From: Bradyrhizobium guangdongense
GTDB lineage: Bacteria > Pseudomonadota > Alphaproteobacteria > Rhizobiales > Xanthobacteraceae
NCBI RefSeq assembly: GCF_006483445.1
Contig: NZ_PPPT01000071.1
Coordinates: 23,949 to 87,948, forward strand
Direction: 5' to 3'
Length of the DNA: 64,000 nucleotides
This document shows, piece by piece, positions 25,740 to 35,809 of this stretch. The notes below the pieces were generated by a model. It did no database searches. It saw only the letters and a program-made list of their open reading frames with translations, and had not been told where the DNA came from. Within the stretch, counting starts at the first letter, position 1. Every line of letters begins with the position of its first letter. The translations under genes were made by a program, and so were the position numbers.

Positions 25740-26525
25740 TCAGGTCTCGAAGGTTTGCGCGGCGTGCCAGGACAGGCCTTCCAGCGTCGTGGTGCGCGGC
25801 TTGTATTCGCAGCCGACCCAACCGCGATAACCGATCGCGTCGAGATGGCGGAACAGGAAGGGATAGTTGATCTCGCCGGTTCCGGGCTCGTGGCGGCCCG
25901 GATTGTCGGCGAGCTGGATATGGGCGATCTGCGGGAGATATTCCTGCATGGTGCGGGCGAGATCGCCCTCCATGATCTGCATGTGATAGATGTCGTACTG
26001 AACGAACAGGTTGTTCAAGCGCACCTCGGAGATGAGCTGCACCGCCTGCTCGGTCCCATTGAGGAAGAAGCCGGGAATGTCGAGCGTATTAATCGGCTCG
26101 ACCAGCAGCTTGATGTTCTCCCGCGCCAGAGTCGAAGCGGCAAAACGCAAATTTCCGACCAGCGTCTCGTTCAGCTCGCGCGGATCGGCACCCTCGGGCG
26201 CGATGCCGACGAGGCAATTGAGCTGATCGCAGTCGAGCGCCTTGGCATAATCGATGGCGCGGAACACGCCGTCACGGAATTCGGCGACCCGGTCCGGCAG
26301 GATGGCGATGCCGCGCTCACCCGCCCCCCAGTTGCCGGCGGGCAGATTGTGCAGCACCTGGGTGAGCCCGTGGCTGTCGAGCTGCTCGCGCAGCACCGCC
26401 TCGTCGAAATCATAGGGAAAGAGATATTCGACCCCGTTGAAGCCTGCGGCCTTCGCCGCGGCGAAGCGGTCGACAAACGGCATCTCGTTGAACAGCATGG
26501 TGAGGTTGGCGGCGAACTTCGGCAT
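25740..26525 (-). CDS. hyi: Hydroxypyruvate isomerase
   Basis: A 261-residue TIM-barrel isomerase. Family features are MPKFAANLTMLFNEMPF, the metal/acid residues in LLVEPINTLDIPGFFL, and CEYKP near the C-terminus. It interconverts hydroxypyruvate and tartronate semialdehyde in the cytoplasm. It lies between gcl (14 bp upstream) and glxR (11 bp downstream), so the three are probably one transcript. Confidence 0.93.
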   Translation of the reverse strand: MPKFAANLTMLFNEMPFVDRFAAAKAAGFNGVEYLFPYDFDEAVLREQLDSHGLTQVLHNLPAGNWGAGERGIAILPDRVAEFRDGVFRAIDYAKALDCDQLNCLVGIAPEGADPRELNETLVGNLRFAASTLARENIKLLVEPINTLDIPGFFLNGTEQAVQLISEVRLNNLFVQYDIYHMQIMEGDLARTMQEYLPQIAHIQLADNPGRHEPGTGEINYPFLFRHLDAIGYRGWVGCEYKPRTTTLEGLSWHAAQTFET

Positions 26526-26539
26526 GATGTGCGTCCTCC

Positions 26540-28330
26540 CTATTCGGCCGGCTGGAGCACGCTGGGCCGCGCGCTTGCGACCTCGTCGAGCGGCAGATCC
26601 AGCACTTCCTCGAACTCGACGATGTTGTCGATCTCGGTACCCATCGCGATATTGGTGACGCGCTCCAGGATGAACTCGACCACCACGGGCACGCGGTGCT
26701 TGGCCATCAACTCGCGCGCGGTCGCAAAAGCGGCCTGCGCGTCCTTCGAGTCCCTGACGCGGATCGCCTTGCAGCCGAGACCTTCGGCGACAGCCACATG
26801 GTCGACGCCATAGACGCCGAGCTCGGGCGCGTTGATGTTCTCGAAAGAAAGCTGGACGTGATAGTCCATCTCGAAACCGCGCTGCGCCTGGCGGATCAGG
26901 CCGAGATAGGAATTGTTCACGACGACGTGGATGTAGGGCAGATTGAACTGCGCCCCGACCGCGAGCTCCTCAATCAGGAACTGGAAGTCGTAATCCCCTG
27001 AAAGCGCCACGATGTCGCGATCCGGACAGGCCGCGCGCACGCCAAGGGCGGCGGGCAATGTCCAGCCGAGCGGCCCCGCCTGCCCCGCATTGATCCAGTT
27101 GCGCGGCTTGTAGACGCCAAGAAACTGCGCGCCTGCGATCTGCGACAGCCCGATCACCGAGACGTAGCAGGTGTCGCGACCGAAGGCCTTGGTCATCTCC
27201 TCATAGACGCGCTGCGGCTTGATCGGCACGTTGTCGAAGTGGCTCTTGCGTAGCATCGAGCGCTTGCGATCGAGGCAGGCGGCGGGCCACGCCTGGCGCT
27301 CGCGCAGCCTGCCGGACCGGCGCCACTCCCTGGCGACGGTGACGAAGAGTTCAAGTGCGGCCTTGGCATCCGAGACGATACCGAGATCGGGGTTGAACAC
27401 GCGGCCGATCTGCGTCGGCTCGATATCGACGTGAACGAATTTGCGGCCCTTGGTGTAGGTCTCGACCGATCCGGTGTGGCGGTTGGCCCAGCGGTTGCCG
27501 ATGCCGAGCACGAAATCGGAGTCCAGCATATTGGCGTTGCCGTAGCGGTGGCTGGTTTGGAGGCCGACCATCCCGGCCATCAGCACGTGATCATCGGGAA
27601 TGGCACCCCACCCCATCAGCGTCGGCACGACAGGAACATTCGCGATCTCCGCGAATTCGACCAGCAGATCGGAGGCGTCGGCATTGATGATGCCACCGCC
27701 CGCGACGATCAGCGGCCGTTCGGCCGCGTTCAGCATTTCCAGCGCCTTCTCGACCTGCTTGCGCGTCGCGGTCGGCTTGTAGACCGGCAGCGGTTCATAG
27801 GTTTCGTCGTCGAACTCGATCTCGGCGAGCTGCACATCGAGCGGCATGTCGATCAGCACCGGCCCCGGACGGCCCGAGCGCATGATGTGGAAGGCCTGGC
27901 TGAACACACGGGGCACCAGTGCCGGCTCGCGCACCGTCACCGCCCATTTGGTCACGGGTTTTGCAATCGATTCGATGTCGACGGCCTGGAAGTCTTCCTT
28001 GTAGAGCCGCGCGCGTGGCGCCTGCCCGGTGATGCAGAGGATCGGGATGGAATCGGCGATCGCCGAATAGAGCCCGGTGATCATGTCGGTTCCTGCCGGC
28101 CCCGAGGTGCCGATACACACGCCGATGTTGCCGGCCTTCGCCCGCGTGTAGCCCTCCGCCATGTGCGACGCGCCCTCGACATGGCGCGCCAGAATGTGGT
28201 GGATCGAGCCGCGCTTCTTCAGTGCCGAATAAAGCGGGTTGATCGCGGCGCCGGGAACGCCGAAGGCAGTGGTGATGCCTTCCTTCTCCAGGATACGGAC
28301 GGCTGCATCGACAGCTCGCATCTTCGCCAT
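26540..28330 (-). CDS. gcl: Glyoxylate carboligase
   Basis: A 596-residue ThDP/FAD enzyme. The usual catalytic Glu of the ThDP superfamily is replaced by Val in [17 protein letters not shown], the known hallmark of glyoxylate carboligase. The diphosphate motif is [29 protein letters not shown]. It condenses two glyoxylates to tartronate semialdehyde and CO2. It is the first gene of gcl-hyi-glxR. A CGATCTC-AAC-GAGATCG palindrome (28386-28402) lies 56 bp upstream and may be an operator. Confidence 0.97.
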   Translation of the reverse strand: MAKMRAVDAAVRILEKEGITTAFGVPGAAINPLYSALKKRGSIHHILARHVEGASHMAEGYTRAKAGNIGVCIGTSGPAGTDMITGLYSAIADSIPILCITGQAPRARLYKEDFQAVDIESIAKPVTKWAVTVREPALVPRVFSQAFHIMRSGRPGPVLIDMPLDVQLAEIEFDDETYEPLPVYKPTATRKQVEKALEMLNAAERPLIVAGGGIINADASDLLVEFAEIANVPVVPTLMGWGAIPDDHVLMAGMVGLQTSHRYGNANMLDSDFVLGIGNRWANRHTGSVETYTKGRKFVHVDIEPTQIGRVFNPDLGIVSDAKAALELFVTVAREWRRSGRLRERQAWPAACLDRKRSMLRKSHFDNVPIKPQRVYEEMTKAFGRDTCYVSVIGLSQIAGAQFLGVYKPRNWINAGQAGPLGWTLPAALGVRAACPDRDIVALSGDYDFQFLIEELAVGAQFNLPYIHVVVNNSYLGLIRQAQRGFEMDYHVQLSFENINAPELGVYGVDHVAVAEGLGCKAIRVRDSKDAQAAFATARELMAKHRVPVVVEFILERVTNIAMGTEIDNIVEFEEVLDLPLDEVASARPSVLQPAE

Positions 28331-28385
28331 GTCTGACCTCGCTCGTTGGGGTTCTTTCGAGCGTGATCATCGATGGCGTAAGTGG

Positions 28386-28402
28386 CGATCTCAACGAGAT
28401 CG
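28386..28402. promoter_or_regulatory. Palindrome upstream of gcl
   Basis: Perfect arms CGATCTC (28386-28392) and GAGATCG (28396-28402) around AAC, followed by an AT-rich tract. It is 56 bp before the gcl start. This is the only structured element noticed in the 28331-28553 intergenic region, so it is a candidate operator. Confidence 0.4.
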
Positions 28403-28553
28403 ATTTTATTTTCCACGATGCGGCAGCCGCAGAAAAATCGCGGCGGGCTCAATCAGTTAGATCGAGGGACGCGTGAAACCGGATCACGCGAAGATGCAAA
28501 CTTTTGGAATGCCCGATAGCGGAATCAAATCGAAGCTGGCGAGCTCCGTTCCG

Positions 28554-30056
28554 CTAATCCTCGTTCGCCTTGAATCGCCCTAGGCCCTTCAACACGAAGG
28601 GTGCCAGCAGCGCGATCAACGCGACACCAAGCAGCGTCGCCGAGATTGGGCTCTGCACCAGTGCGATGGGATCGCCGAGGCTGATCGCGAGCGCGCGGCG
28701 CAACTGGCTCTCGGCGATCGGACCGAGGATCAGGCCAACCACGACGGGCGCGATCGGAAAATCGAACCGGCGCATCAGAAAGCCGAGCACGCCAAAACCG
28801 GCCAGCATCGACAATTCGACCACCGACGGCTTTGCGGCAATCGTGCCCATGGTCGCGAAGACGAGGATGCCGGCGTAGAGCCAGGGCTGCGGGATTGCGA
28901 GCAGCCGGACCCACAGACCGACCAGCGGCAGATTGAGCACGAGCAGCATGCAATTGGCGATGAAGAGACTGGCGATCAGGCCCCACACCAGGTCGGGCCG
29001 CTCGGCAAACAGCAGCGGACCGGGGTTGAGACCATATTGCTGGAAACCCGCCAGCATCATCGCGGCCGTCGCCGACGTCGGCAGACCAAGCGTCAAGAGC
29101 GGCACGAGCGTGCCAGCGGCGGAAGCGTTGTTGGCGGCTTCCGGTCCCGCCACGCCTTCGATCGCGCCTTTACCGAACTCTTCCGGATGCTTGGTCAACC
29201 GCTTTTCGGTCGAATAGGACAGGAAGGTCGGGATCTCCGCGCCACCCGCAGGCAGTGCGCCGATCGGGAAGCCGAACATGGTGCCGCGCAGCCACGGCTT
29301 CCACGACCGCTTCCAGTCTTCCTTTGTCATCCACAGCGAGCCGCGCACCGGCTCGAGCTTTTCCTCGGTGTGGTGACGACGCGATGCGACGAAGAGCGCC
29401 TCGCCCACCGCGAACAGACCGACGGCAAGAGTCGTCACCTCGACGCCGTCGAGCAGCTCAGGAACGCCGAACGCAAGGCGCGCCTGACCCGTCAGCTTGT
29501 CGATGCCGATCAGGCCAAGCGTCAGCCCGATGAACAAGCTGGTCAGACCGCGGATCGGCGAATCTCCAAAGGTCGCCGACACCGTGACGAAGGCGACGCA
29601 CATCAGCGCGAAATAATCCTCGGGGCCGAAGCGCACGGCGAAATCGACCAGCCATGGCGCGAGGAACGCGAGCCCGATGGTGGCGATGGTACCGGCGACG
29701 AAGGAGCCGATCGCCGACGTCGCGAGCGCCGGCCCGCCACGACCGGCTTTGGCCATCTTGTTGCCTTCGAGCGCGGTCGCCATCGATGCGCTCTCGCCGG
29801 GCGTATTGATCAGGATCGCCGTGGTGGAGCCGCCATACATGCCGCCATAATAGATGCCGGCAAACATGATCAGCGAACCGCCGGGATCGAGCTTGTAGGT
29901 GACCGGCAGCAACAGCGCGACCGTCAAAGCCGGTCCGATGCCGGGCAACACGCCGACGGCCGTGCCGAGGAACACGCCGATCAGCGCATACAACAGATTC
30001 ATCGGCTGAACGGCGACAGCCATGCCATGCGCCAGGGCGGCAAACGTGTCCATCAC
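28554..30056 (-). CDS. tctA: Tripartite tricarboxylate transporter, large membrane subunit TctA
   Basis: A 500-residue membrane protein with about 11-12 helices. The TctA signature is [54 protein letters not shown], and the second half holds a related [20 protein letters not shown]. With TctB and TctC it imports carboxylates by secondary transport. It overlaps tctB by 4 bp. Its position beside the glyoxylate genes suggests a small carboxylate substrate, but no residue decides this. Confidence 0.95.
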   Translation of the reverse strand: MMDTFAALAHGMAVAVQPMNLLYALIGVFLGTAVGVLPGIGPALTVALLLPVTYKLDPGGSLIMFAGIYYGGMYGGSTTAILINTPGESASMATALEGNKMAKAGRGGPALATSAIGSFVAGTIATIGLAFLAPWLVDFAVRFGPEDYFALMCVAFVTVSATFGDSPIRGLTSLFIGLTLGLIGIDKLTGQARLAFGVPELLDGVEVTTLAVGLFAVGEALFVASRRHHTEEKLEPVRGSLWMTKEDWKRSWKPWLRGTMFGFPIGALPAGGAEIPTFLSYSTEKRLTKHPEEFGKGAIEGVAGPEAANNASAAGTLVPLLTLGLPTSATAAMMLAGFQQYGLNPGPLLFAERPDLVWGLIASLFIANCMLLVLNLPLVGLWVRLLAIPQPWLYAGILVFATMGTIAAKPSVVELSMLAGFGVLGFLMRRFDFPIAPVVVGLILGPIAESQLRRALAISLGDPIALVQSPISATLLGVALIALLAPFVLKGLGRFKANED

Positions 30057-30538
30057 AGCAGTCGCTCCAGGGGGCCGGCAGGCAGGCTCAGCGTCAACAG
30101 CCGATCGAACGCGAGATAGATGAGGGTCGACATCACGATGGCGATGATGCTGTCGACGAGGATGGCACGGCGCCCGAAGGCAGCCGACGTCGTGACGAAC
30201 AGCGCCGACGTCGCCAGGATGAACCCGCCGCCAAAGCCGATGATCGCGATCAGCAGCGCAAGGCCAACGAGGATCAAGACCACGGGCACGGGATCGGCGC
30301 TCTCACGCGCCGGCAGGTTTCCGCGCAGCGCGTCGATGAAATTGCCGATCGCGAGCAATGCGAGGCCGCAGGCGATCACGACCGGCATCGCCTCCGGTCC
30401 CATTCCGTACATCGCGGTGGATTGCAGGCCCCGCGCGTCCCAGACCAGCACCGCGGCAAGCACCGCAAGCAATGCCGCGATGACGATGCCGGCGCGATCG
30501 ACGCGTCGCTGCGGCTGGACGGGATCGCCTGAGGTCAT
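30053..30538 (-). CDS. tctB: Tripartite tricarboxylate transporter, small membrane subunit TctB
   Basis: A 161-residue protein with four predicted membrane helices ([87 protein letters not shown]). Its length and topology are those of TctB. It has 4-bp overlaps with both tctC upstream and tctA downstream, so the three are translationally coupled. Confidence 0.92.
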   Translation of the reverse strand: MTSGDPVQPQRRVDRAGIVIAALLAVLAAVLVWDARGLQSTAMYGMGPEAMPVVIACGLALLAIGNFIDALRGNLPARESADPVPVVLILVGLALLIAIIGFGGGFILATSALFVTTSAAFGRRAILVDSIIAIVMSTLIYLAFDRLLTLSLPAGPLERLL

Positions 30539-31503
30539 GACTTGACCAGGCCGACGGATTTCAGCACGTCGGTGACGCGCACCGTTTCCTTCTTCAGGAA
30601 GTCGGCGAAAGCGTCGCCGCCGAGATAGGCATCCTCCCAGCCTTTCTGCTTGAGGATCTCCTTCCAGGCGTCCGACTTCACCATCTTCTCGACGGCATCG
30701 CTCAGTGTCTTGCGCTGCTCCGGCGTGATGCCGGGAGGCGCGACCACCGACCGCCAGTTCGCGATCACGAGATCGATACCCTGCTCCTTGAAGGTCGGGA
30801 TATCGATCCCTGCGATGCGCTTCTCCGAGGTCACGCCGATCGCACGCAGCTTACCGGACTTGATCTGCCCATCATATTCGCTCAGCCCCGAAATGCCCGC
30901 CGTAACCTTGCTGCCGAGAATCGCCGCCAGGGATTCGCCGCCGCCGGAGAACGGGATGTAGTTGATCTTCTTCGCGTCGGCGCCGACGGCGCCGGCGAAC
31001 AATGCCGCCATCACATGATCGACGCCGCCGGCCGAACCGCCGGCGAAGGTCACCTTGGCGATATCGGCCTTCACGGCGGCCGCGAGATCCTGCGCAGACT
31101 TGATCGGCGAATTCGCCGGCACCACGATCACCTGGATTTCCTCGGTGAGGCGCGCGATCGGCGTCACCTGTTCGAGTGTCACCGGCGACTTGTTCATGGC
31201 GAGCGCGCCCACCATGACGAAGCCGTTGACCATCATCTGGTTGCCATCGCCCTTGGCGCCATTAACGAACTGCGCGATGCCGACGCTGCCGCCTGCGCCG
31301 GGAACGTTGGTGACCTGCACACTGCGGGCGACGCCGGAAGCCACCAACGCCTGCTGCATCGAGCGCGCGGTCTGGTCCCAGCCACCACCCGGTGCCGCCG
31401 GCGCCATCAGCTTGAGCTCGAGCTGCTGGCCCAAGGACGGCGTGGCCGCCGCGAGGGTCAGCGCGACGGCAGCGCCGACAAGGCGCGCGGGAAATCGAAA
31501 CAT
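30535..31503 (-). CDS. tctC: Tripartite tricarboxylate transporter binding protein TctC (Bug family)
   Basis: A 322-residue periplasmic binding protein. A signal peptide ends near TPSLGQQ. The Bug-family segment APAAPGGGWDQTARSMQQAL binds the carboxylate, and VTNVPGAGGSVGIAQFV and TFAGGSAGGVDHVMAALF are the other family motifs. It delivers substrate to TctAB. It is the first gene of the transporter operon; a TTTGGC/GCCAAA inverted repeat lies 55 bp upstream and an IclR-family gene precedes it on the same strand. Confidence 0.94.
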   Translation of the reverse strand: MFRFPARLVGAAVALTLAAATPSLGQQLELKLMAPAAPGGGWDQTARSMQQALVASGVARSVQVTNVPGAGGSVGIAQFVNGAKGDGNQMMVNGFVMVGALAMNKSPVTLEQVTPIARLTEEIQVIVVPANSPIKSAQDLAAAVKADIAKVTFAGGSAGGVDHVMAALFAGAVGADAKKINYIPFSGGGESLAAILGSKVTAGISGLSEYDGQIKSGKLRAIGVTSEKRIAGIDIPTFKEQGIDLVIANWRSVVAPPGITPEQRKTLSDAVEKMVKSDAWKEILKQKGWEDAYLGGDAFADFLKKETVRVTDVLKSVGLVKS

Positions 31504-31557
31504 CGGGGCGTTCTCCAGGCTTGTGCGGACGTGTCGATCAATTGCCGCATTGTGTCG

Positions 31558-31578
31558 TTTGGCCGCATATCAGCCAAA
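31558..31578. promoter_or_regulatory. Candidate operator between the IclR gene and tctC
   Basis: TTTGGC (31558-31563) and GCCAAA (31573-31578) form a perfect inverted repeat with a 9-bp spacer, 55 bp before the tctC start. It is a plausible binding site for the adjacent IclR regulator. Confidence 0.4.
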
Positions 31579-31614
31579 ATGGCCGATGCTGTCCAGCGAC
31601 ATCCCGGGGGTTCC

Positions 31615-32460
31615 CTACGTGCCGGTGGCCGGCATGACCCCACCGAGCGCAACCGTCAGTTCAGCGGCGACATCGCGAACGATCTGGCCGACTTCCGGCA
31701 GCCTGTCGTCGGTCAGGCGGCTGGTCATGCCGGAGACGGAAATAGCCGCAAGCGGCTCGGCACAGTCATTGTATACCACGGCGGCAATGCAGCGCAGGCC
31801 CATGCAGGCCTCTTCGTCATCAAGCGCGTAGCCCTGCTTGCGGATTTTTTCGAGCTCCTTGAACAGGTCGCTCGGCCGCACGATCGATTTCTCCGTCAAA
31901 CGGAGCATGCCGTGATGGCGGATGACGGCGGCGACGTCCTCGTCGGAATAGGTCGCGAGCACCGCCTTGCCGACACCCGACGTCACCATGGCGACACGGC
32001 CACCGACCTGGGTGAGCGAGCGCATGATCTCGCGGCTTTCCATGCGGGTCAGCACGATGACGTATTCGTCGTCCACCACGGCAAGGTTGGCTGTTTCGCG
32101 GGTAAGATCACGCAGCTTGCGCAGATAGGGAATTGCCTGCGCGGAAAAATTGCGCCGCCGCGCAAAACTCGCGCCGACCGTAAAGCTGCGTACGCCGACA
32201 TGCCATTTGGATTCGGCGCGGTCGAACTGCACGAAGCGGCGGCTTTCCAGCGTCGCCAGCAGGCGATGCACGGTCGAGGCCGACAGGCCGGTGCGGACGG
32301 CGAGATCGCTGAGGCGATAGCCCTCGTCGTCTTCGGCGAGAGTTTCGATGATCAGGAGCGCGCGATCGACCGACTGCACACCGCCGTCGCGCGAATCGTG
32401 ATCGGCATCCCCTTGCGATTTGGGTTCGAGAGGTTTGCGCCGGATCACGTCTCTCTTCAT
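31615..32460 (-). CDS. IclR family transcriptional regulator
   Basis: A 281-residue regulator with an N-terminal winged helix (VQSVDRALLIIETLAEDDEGYRLSDLAVRTGLSASTVHRLLATLESRRFV) and an IclR effector domain ending in AAISVSGMTSRL. A 25-residue charged, low-complexity N-terminus precedes the DNA-binding domain. It sits just upstream of tctCBA on the same strand, 111 bp from tctC. It most likely controls that transporter and perhaps the glyoxylate operon beyond it. Confidence 0.9.
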   Translation of the reverse strand: MKRDVIRRKPLEPKSQGDADHDSRDGGVQSVDRALLIIETLAEDDEGYRLSDLAVRTGLSASTVHRLLATLESRRFVQFDRAESKWHVGVRSFTVGASFARRRNFSAQAIPYLRKLRDLTRETANLAVVDDEYVIVLTRMESREIMRSLTQVGGRVAMVTSGVGKAVLATYSDEDVAAVIRHHGMLRLTEKSIVRPSDLFKELEKIRKQGYALDDEEACMGLRCIAAVVYNDCAEPLAAISVSGMTSRLTDDRLPEVGQIVRDVAAELTVALGGVMPATGT

Positions 32461-32488
32461 CGCGACCTGACCGTCCTAGCTATCGTTA

Positions 32489-32563
32489 TTCTGGGGCGCG
32501 CGTAAGCGCGAACCAGGAATCTCGAGATTCCGGGTTCGATGCTTCGCATCGCCCCGGGATGAC
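32489..32563. repeat. Intergenic palindromic repeat
   Basis: TTCTGGGGCGCG at the left and CGCCCCGGGATGA at the right enclose internal GCGCGTAAGCGC and GGAATCTCGAGATTCC palindromes. It is related to the element at 57824-57973. No gene lies in 32461-32577. Confidence 0.5.
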
Positions 32564-32577
32564 AGGAGAGATAGAGC

Positions 32578-34707
32578 TCAGAGCAGCCCCGCCCCGCGCG
32601 CCCACTTGTACTTGGCGCCGAGCACTTCGACCGGAAGCTCCGTCGAGTAAGCGTAGGCCGGGATGCCGTTCTGGTAGAGATATTCGGCGGCTTCCTCGAC
32701 CTCGACGTCGCCGGCGAGCGAGGCGACCATCGGCTTCACAAAGCCCTTGGCCCCCATCTCCTTCTTCACCTCGACCATATTGCGGGCGAACACCATCGGC
32801 GGGGTGACGATCGTGTGCCAGTAACCAAGGATCAGCGAGTGAATGCGATCGTCCGAGAGGCCGAGCTTCACCGTGTTGACGTAGGTTATCGGCGGCTCAC
32901 CGCCGGTGATATCCACAGGATTTCCGGCCGCACCGAACGGCGGAATGAATTTTCTGAAGGCCGCATCGAGATCCGGCGGCATCGACATTAGCGACAGGCC
33001 GTTGTCGACGCAGCTATCCGACAGCAGCACGCCCGAACCGCCGGCACCGGTGATGATCAGCACGTTCTCGCCCTTCGGCGTCGGCAGCACCGGCACGCCA
33101 CGGGCGAATTCGAGCAGTTGCCGCAAGGAGCGCGCACGGATCACGCCGGACTGCTTGAACACATCCTCATAGATCCGGTCGTTGCCGGCGAGCGCGCCGG
33201 TGTGCGACGACGCCGCCTTTGCGCCGGCCGAAGTGCGGCCGGCCTTGAGCACGACGACCGGCTTCTTCTTTGAGACGCGCTTGGCAGCTTCCGCAAAGGC
33301 GCGGCCGTCCTTGAGGTCTTCACAGTGCTGCGCGATGAGATTCGTGTTGGGATCCTGCTCGAAGAAAGCGAGCAAATCGTCCTCGTCGATGTCGGATTTG
33401 TTGCCGAGGCCCACGATCGCCGAGACGCCCATCTTGGCCGAACGCGAGAAGCCGATGATGGCCATGCCGATGCCGCCCGACTGCGACGACAGCGCCGCGT
33501 GGCCCTTGACGTCGTAGGCGGTGCAGAAGGTCGCGCAGAGATTCGCCCACGTATAATAGAAGCCGTAGATGTTCGGCCCCATCAGGCGGATATCGTACTT
33601 CTTGCCGACCTCGACGATCTCTGCCTGGAGCTCAGGCGCGCCGGCTTCCGCGAAACCCGACGGGATCAGCACCGCACCCGGGATCTTCTTCTCACCGCAC
33701 TCGGTGAGCGCCGCGGCCACGAACTTAGCGGGGATCGCGAACACAGCCGTGTCGATCACGCCCGGCACGTCCTTGACGCTCTTGTAGGCCTTGTAACCGA
33801 GGATCTCGGCGGCTTTCGGATGGATCGGATAGATCTCGCCCTTGTAGCCGCCGTTGATGAGGTTCTTCATCACGGAGTTGCCGATCTTGCCGTCCTCGGC
33901 GGAGGCACCGACCACGGCAACCGCCTTCGGCTGCATGATGCGCTTCATGGCCGCGACGATCTCTTCAGTCGGACGCGGCTTCGGCTTAGGCTGGTAGGCG
34001 AAGTCGACGACGATACGCACGTCGGCGGCGATCGCGTCCTTCGGGGTCGCAAAGACCGGGTTGAGGTCGAGCTCGATGATCTCGGGGAAATCCGTGACGA
34101 GCTGCGACACCTTGACGATGACATCGGAAAGCGCCGTTCGGTTCACCGGCTCGCCGCCGCGAACACCTTTGAGAATCTCGTGCGCCTGAATGCCGTCGAG
34201 CATCGAGAGCGCGTCTTCCTTGGTCGCGGGTGCGAGACGGAAGGTGATGTCCTTGAGAACTTCGACCAGCACGCCGCCGAGGCCGAAGGCAACGAGCTTG
34301 CCGAACGAGCCGTCGGTGATGGAGCCGACGATGACCTCGGTGCCGCCGGCCAGCATCTGCTGCACCTGGATGCCCTCGATCTTGGCGTCGGCCTTGTACT
34401 TCTTGGCGTTGCTGAGAATGGTCTCGTAGGCCTTCTCGGCGTCCTGCGCTGTTCTGACGCCGACGATGACGCCGCCGGCTTCGGTCTTGTGGAGAATGTC
34501 CGGCGAGACGATCTTCATCACGACCGGGAAACCCATCGAGGAGGCCATCTTGCCGGCCTCGCCGGCCGACTTCGCAACGCCCTCCTTCGGCACCGGAATG
34601 CCATAGGCATCGCAGACGACCTTGCCTTCGGGCGCCGTCAGGCTCGTGCGATTGTCCGCCTTGACCTGGTCAAGAACCTTGCGGACGACATCTTTGGAAT
34701 TGGACAT
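32578..34707 (-). CDS. ADP-forming acyl-CoA ligase (acetate-CoA ligase family), oxalate-locus member
   Basis: A 709-residue single-chain NDP-forming acyl-CoA ligase with the ATP-grasp domain first (residues 10-235; GFPVVMKIVSPDILHKTEAGGV) and the CoA-binding and ligase domains after it (AVVGASAEDGKIGNSVMKNL; QSGGIGMAIIGFS). The phosphohistidine loop is ASSHTGALAG. The family makes acyl-CoA from acid, CoA and ATP with release of ADP and phosphate. It is divergent from the GntR regulator of oxc-frc, with two palindromic operators between. It may activate oxalate, formate or another acid, or recover ATP from a CoA ester; substrate unproven. Confidence 0.85.
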   Translation of the reverse strand: MSNSKDVVRKVLDQVKADNRTSLTAPEGKVVCDAYGIPVPKEGVAKSAGEAGKMASSMGFPVVMKIVSPDILHKTEAGGVIVGVRTAQDAEKAYETILSNAKKYKADAKIEGIQVQQMLAGGTEVIVGSITDGSFGKLVAFGLGGVLVEVLKDITFRLAPATKEDALSMLDGIQAHEILKGVRGGEPVNRTALSDVIVKVSQLVTDFPEIIELDLNPVFATPKDAIAADVRIVVDFAYQPKPKPRPTEEIVAAMKRIMQPKAVAVVGASAEDGKIGNSVMKNLINGGYKGEIYPIHPKAAEILGYKAYKSVKDVPGVIDTAVFAIPAKFVAAALTECGEKKIPGAVLIPSGFAEAGAPELQAEIVEVGKKYDIRLMGPNIYGFYYTWANLCATFCTAYDVKGHAALSSQSGGIGMAIIGFSRSAKMGVSAIVGLGNKSDIDEDDLLAFFEQDPNTNLIAQHCEDLKDGRAFAEAAKRVSKKKPVVVLKAGRTSAGAKAASSHTGALAGNDRIYEDVFKQSGVIRARSLRQLLEFARGVPVLPTPKGENVLIITGAGGSGVLLSDSCVDNGLSLMSMPPDLDAAFRKFIPPFGAAGNPVDITGGEPPITYVNTVKLGLSDDRIHSLILGYWHTIVTPPMVFARNMVEVKKEMGAKGFVKPMVASLAGDVEVEEAAEYLYQNGIPAYAYSTELPVEVLGAKYKWARGAGLL

Positions 34708-34861
34708 ATGGCTTCCTCCTTGACCTCAAATTCTTGCTTTGCAGGGCGCGCGTTGGGCTGCCCGTGACGCCTGCCATTCGCCGCGCCCTGTTCCCTCGGG
34801 CGGAACGGAGTGGCAGTTTGCCAACTCTCTTCCACCGGCCTGGATCAAAAATGGCTGGCGA

Positions 34862-34878
34862 TGGCATTTGGTATGCCA
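34862..34878. promoter_or_regulatory. Oxalate-regulon palindrome, site A
   Basis: TGGCAT-TTGGT-ATGCCA, a perfect 17-bp palindrome in the region between the divergent ligase and GntR genes, 155 bp before the ligase start. It is one of six related sites in the window. Confidence 0.65.
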
Positions 34879-34942
34879 GAAGCCAACTTGTCAAGCCGCC
34901 GCAATGAGGGTAACGCCGCAAAAAATAGGCAGCTTGACATTC

Positions 34943-34959
34943 TGGCATGTGGTATGCCA
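34943..34959. promoter_or_regulatory. Oxalate-regulon palindrome, site B
   Basis: TGGCAT-GTGGT-ATGCCA, a second perfect copy 57 bp before the GntR start codon. Two operators in one divergent region suggest autoregulation plus control of the ligase. The 34708-35016 gap otherwise holds no gene. Confidence 0.65.
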
Positions 34960-35016
34960 AAAACATTTCGGTAAATATTCCTGTAAAAGACGACTCCTTC
35001 ACAGAGGAGAATCGTC

Positions 35017-35748
35017 GTGTCCCTACGGAAACAGACCAAGGCACCGTCCCCCATGGCCGAGGCAGACATCGCAATCGTCCGCATTGCCCCGGAGAGCAGC
35101 TTCAAGAACAAGGCGTATGACGCCTTGAAGGAAGCGATCCTCAAGATGGACATCTATTCGACGCCCGAGCCGGTGATGCTCGACGAGCGCGCCCTCTCCG
35201 AACGCCTTGGTGTCAGCCGCACCCCGATCCGCGAAGCGATCGCCATGCTCGAGCAGGACGGTTTTGTGAAGACCGTGCCGCGCCGTGGCATCATGGTGGT
35301 GCGCCGGACCAAGAGCGAGATCGTCGACATGATCCGCGCCTGGGCGGCGCTGGAGAGCATGGCGGCGCGCCTCATCACCACGACGGCGCGCAAGAAGGAC
35401 ATCACGGCGCTGCGCGACTACTTCAAGGATTTTGGCAAGGATCGCCTGCCCGAAGATCACGTCGAGGAATACTCCAAGGCCAACATCGCCTTCCACCAGG
35501 CGCTGATCTCGCTGTCGGAATCGCCTGTTCTGGTCGATCTCACCAACGACCTCCTGCTGCACGTGCGGGGCTACCGGCAACTGACGATCGGACGCAAGGA
35601 TCGCACCGCGACCTCGCTGCCCGAGCATCTCGGCATGATCGAAGCGCTGGAAGCCCGCGACACCGAGCTCGCCGAAAAGCGCGCGCGCGATCACACGCTG
35701 GGCCTTGCCGCCTATGTCGAGGCGCACGGCCAGGAACTTTTCGGTTAG
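35017..35748 (+). CDS. GntR/FadR-subfamily regulator of oxalate genes
   Basis: A 243-residue regulator from GTG 35017 behind AGAGGAG. The winged helix is at about residues 30-95 ([40 protein letters not shown]), followed by an FCD ligand-binding domain ([24 protein letters not shown] and a C-terminal His). FCD domains commonly bind small carboxylates through metal-coordinating His residues. It is the first gene before oxc (61 bp gap) and frc. The TGGCAT-N5-ATGCCA palindromes around it and before the transporter genes are its likely binding sites. Confidence 0.88.
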   Translation: MSLRKQTKAPSPMAEADIAIVRIAPESSFKNKAYDALKEAILKMDIYSTPEPVMLDERALSERLGVSRTPIREAIAMLEQDGFVKTVPRRGIMVVRRTKSEIVDMIRAWAALESMAARLITTTARKKDITALRDYFKDFGKDRLPEDHVEEYSKANIAFHQALISLSESPVLVDLTNDLLLHVRGYRQLTIGRKDRTATSLPEHLGMIEALEARDTELAEKRARDHTLGLAAYVEAHGQELFG

Positions 35749-35809
35749 CAACTTCACCAGAAGGACGAGCACTCGTCCCAACGACCTTGAGATCAGGGAG
35801 ACAAGGCCC

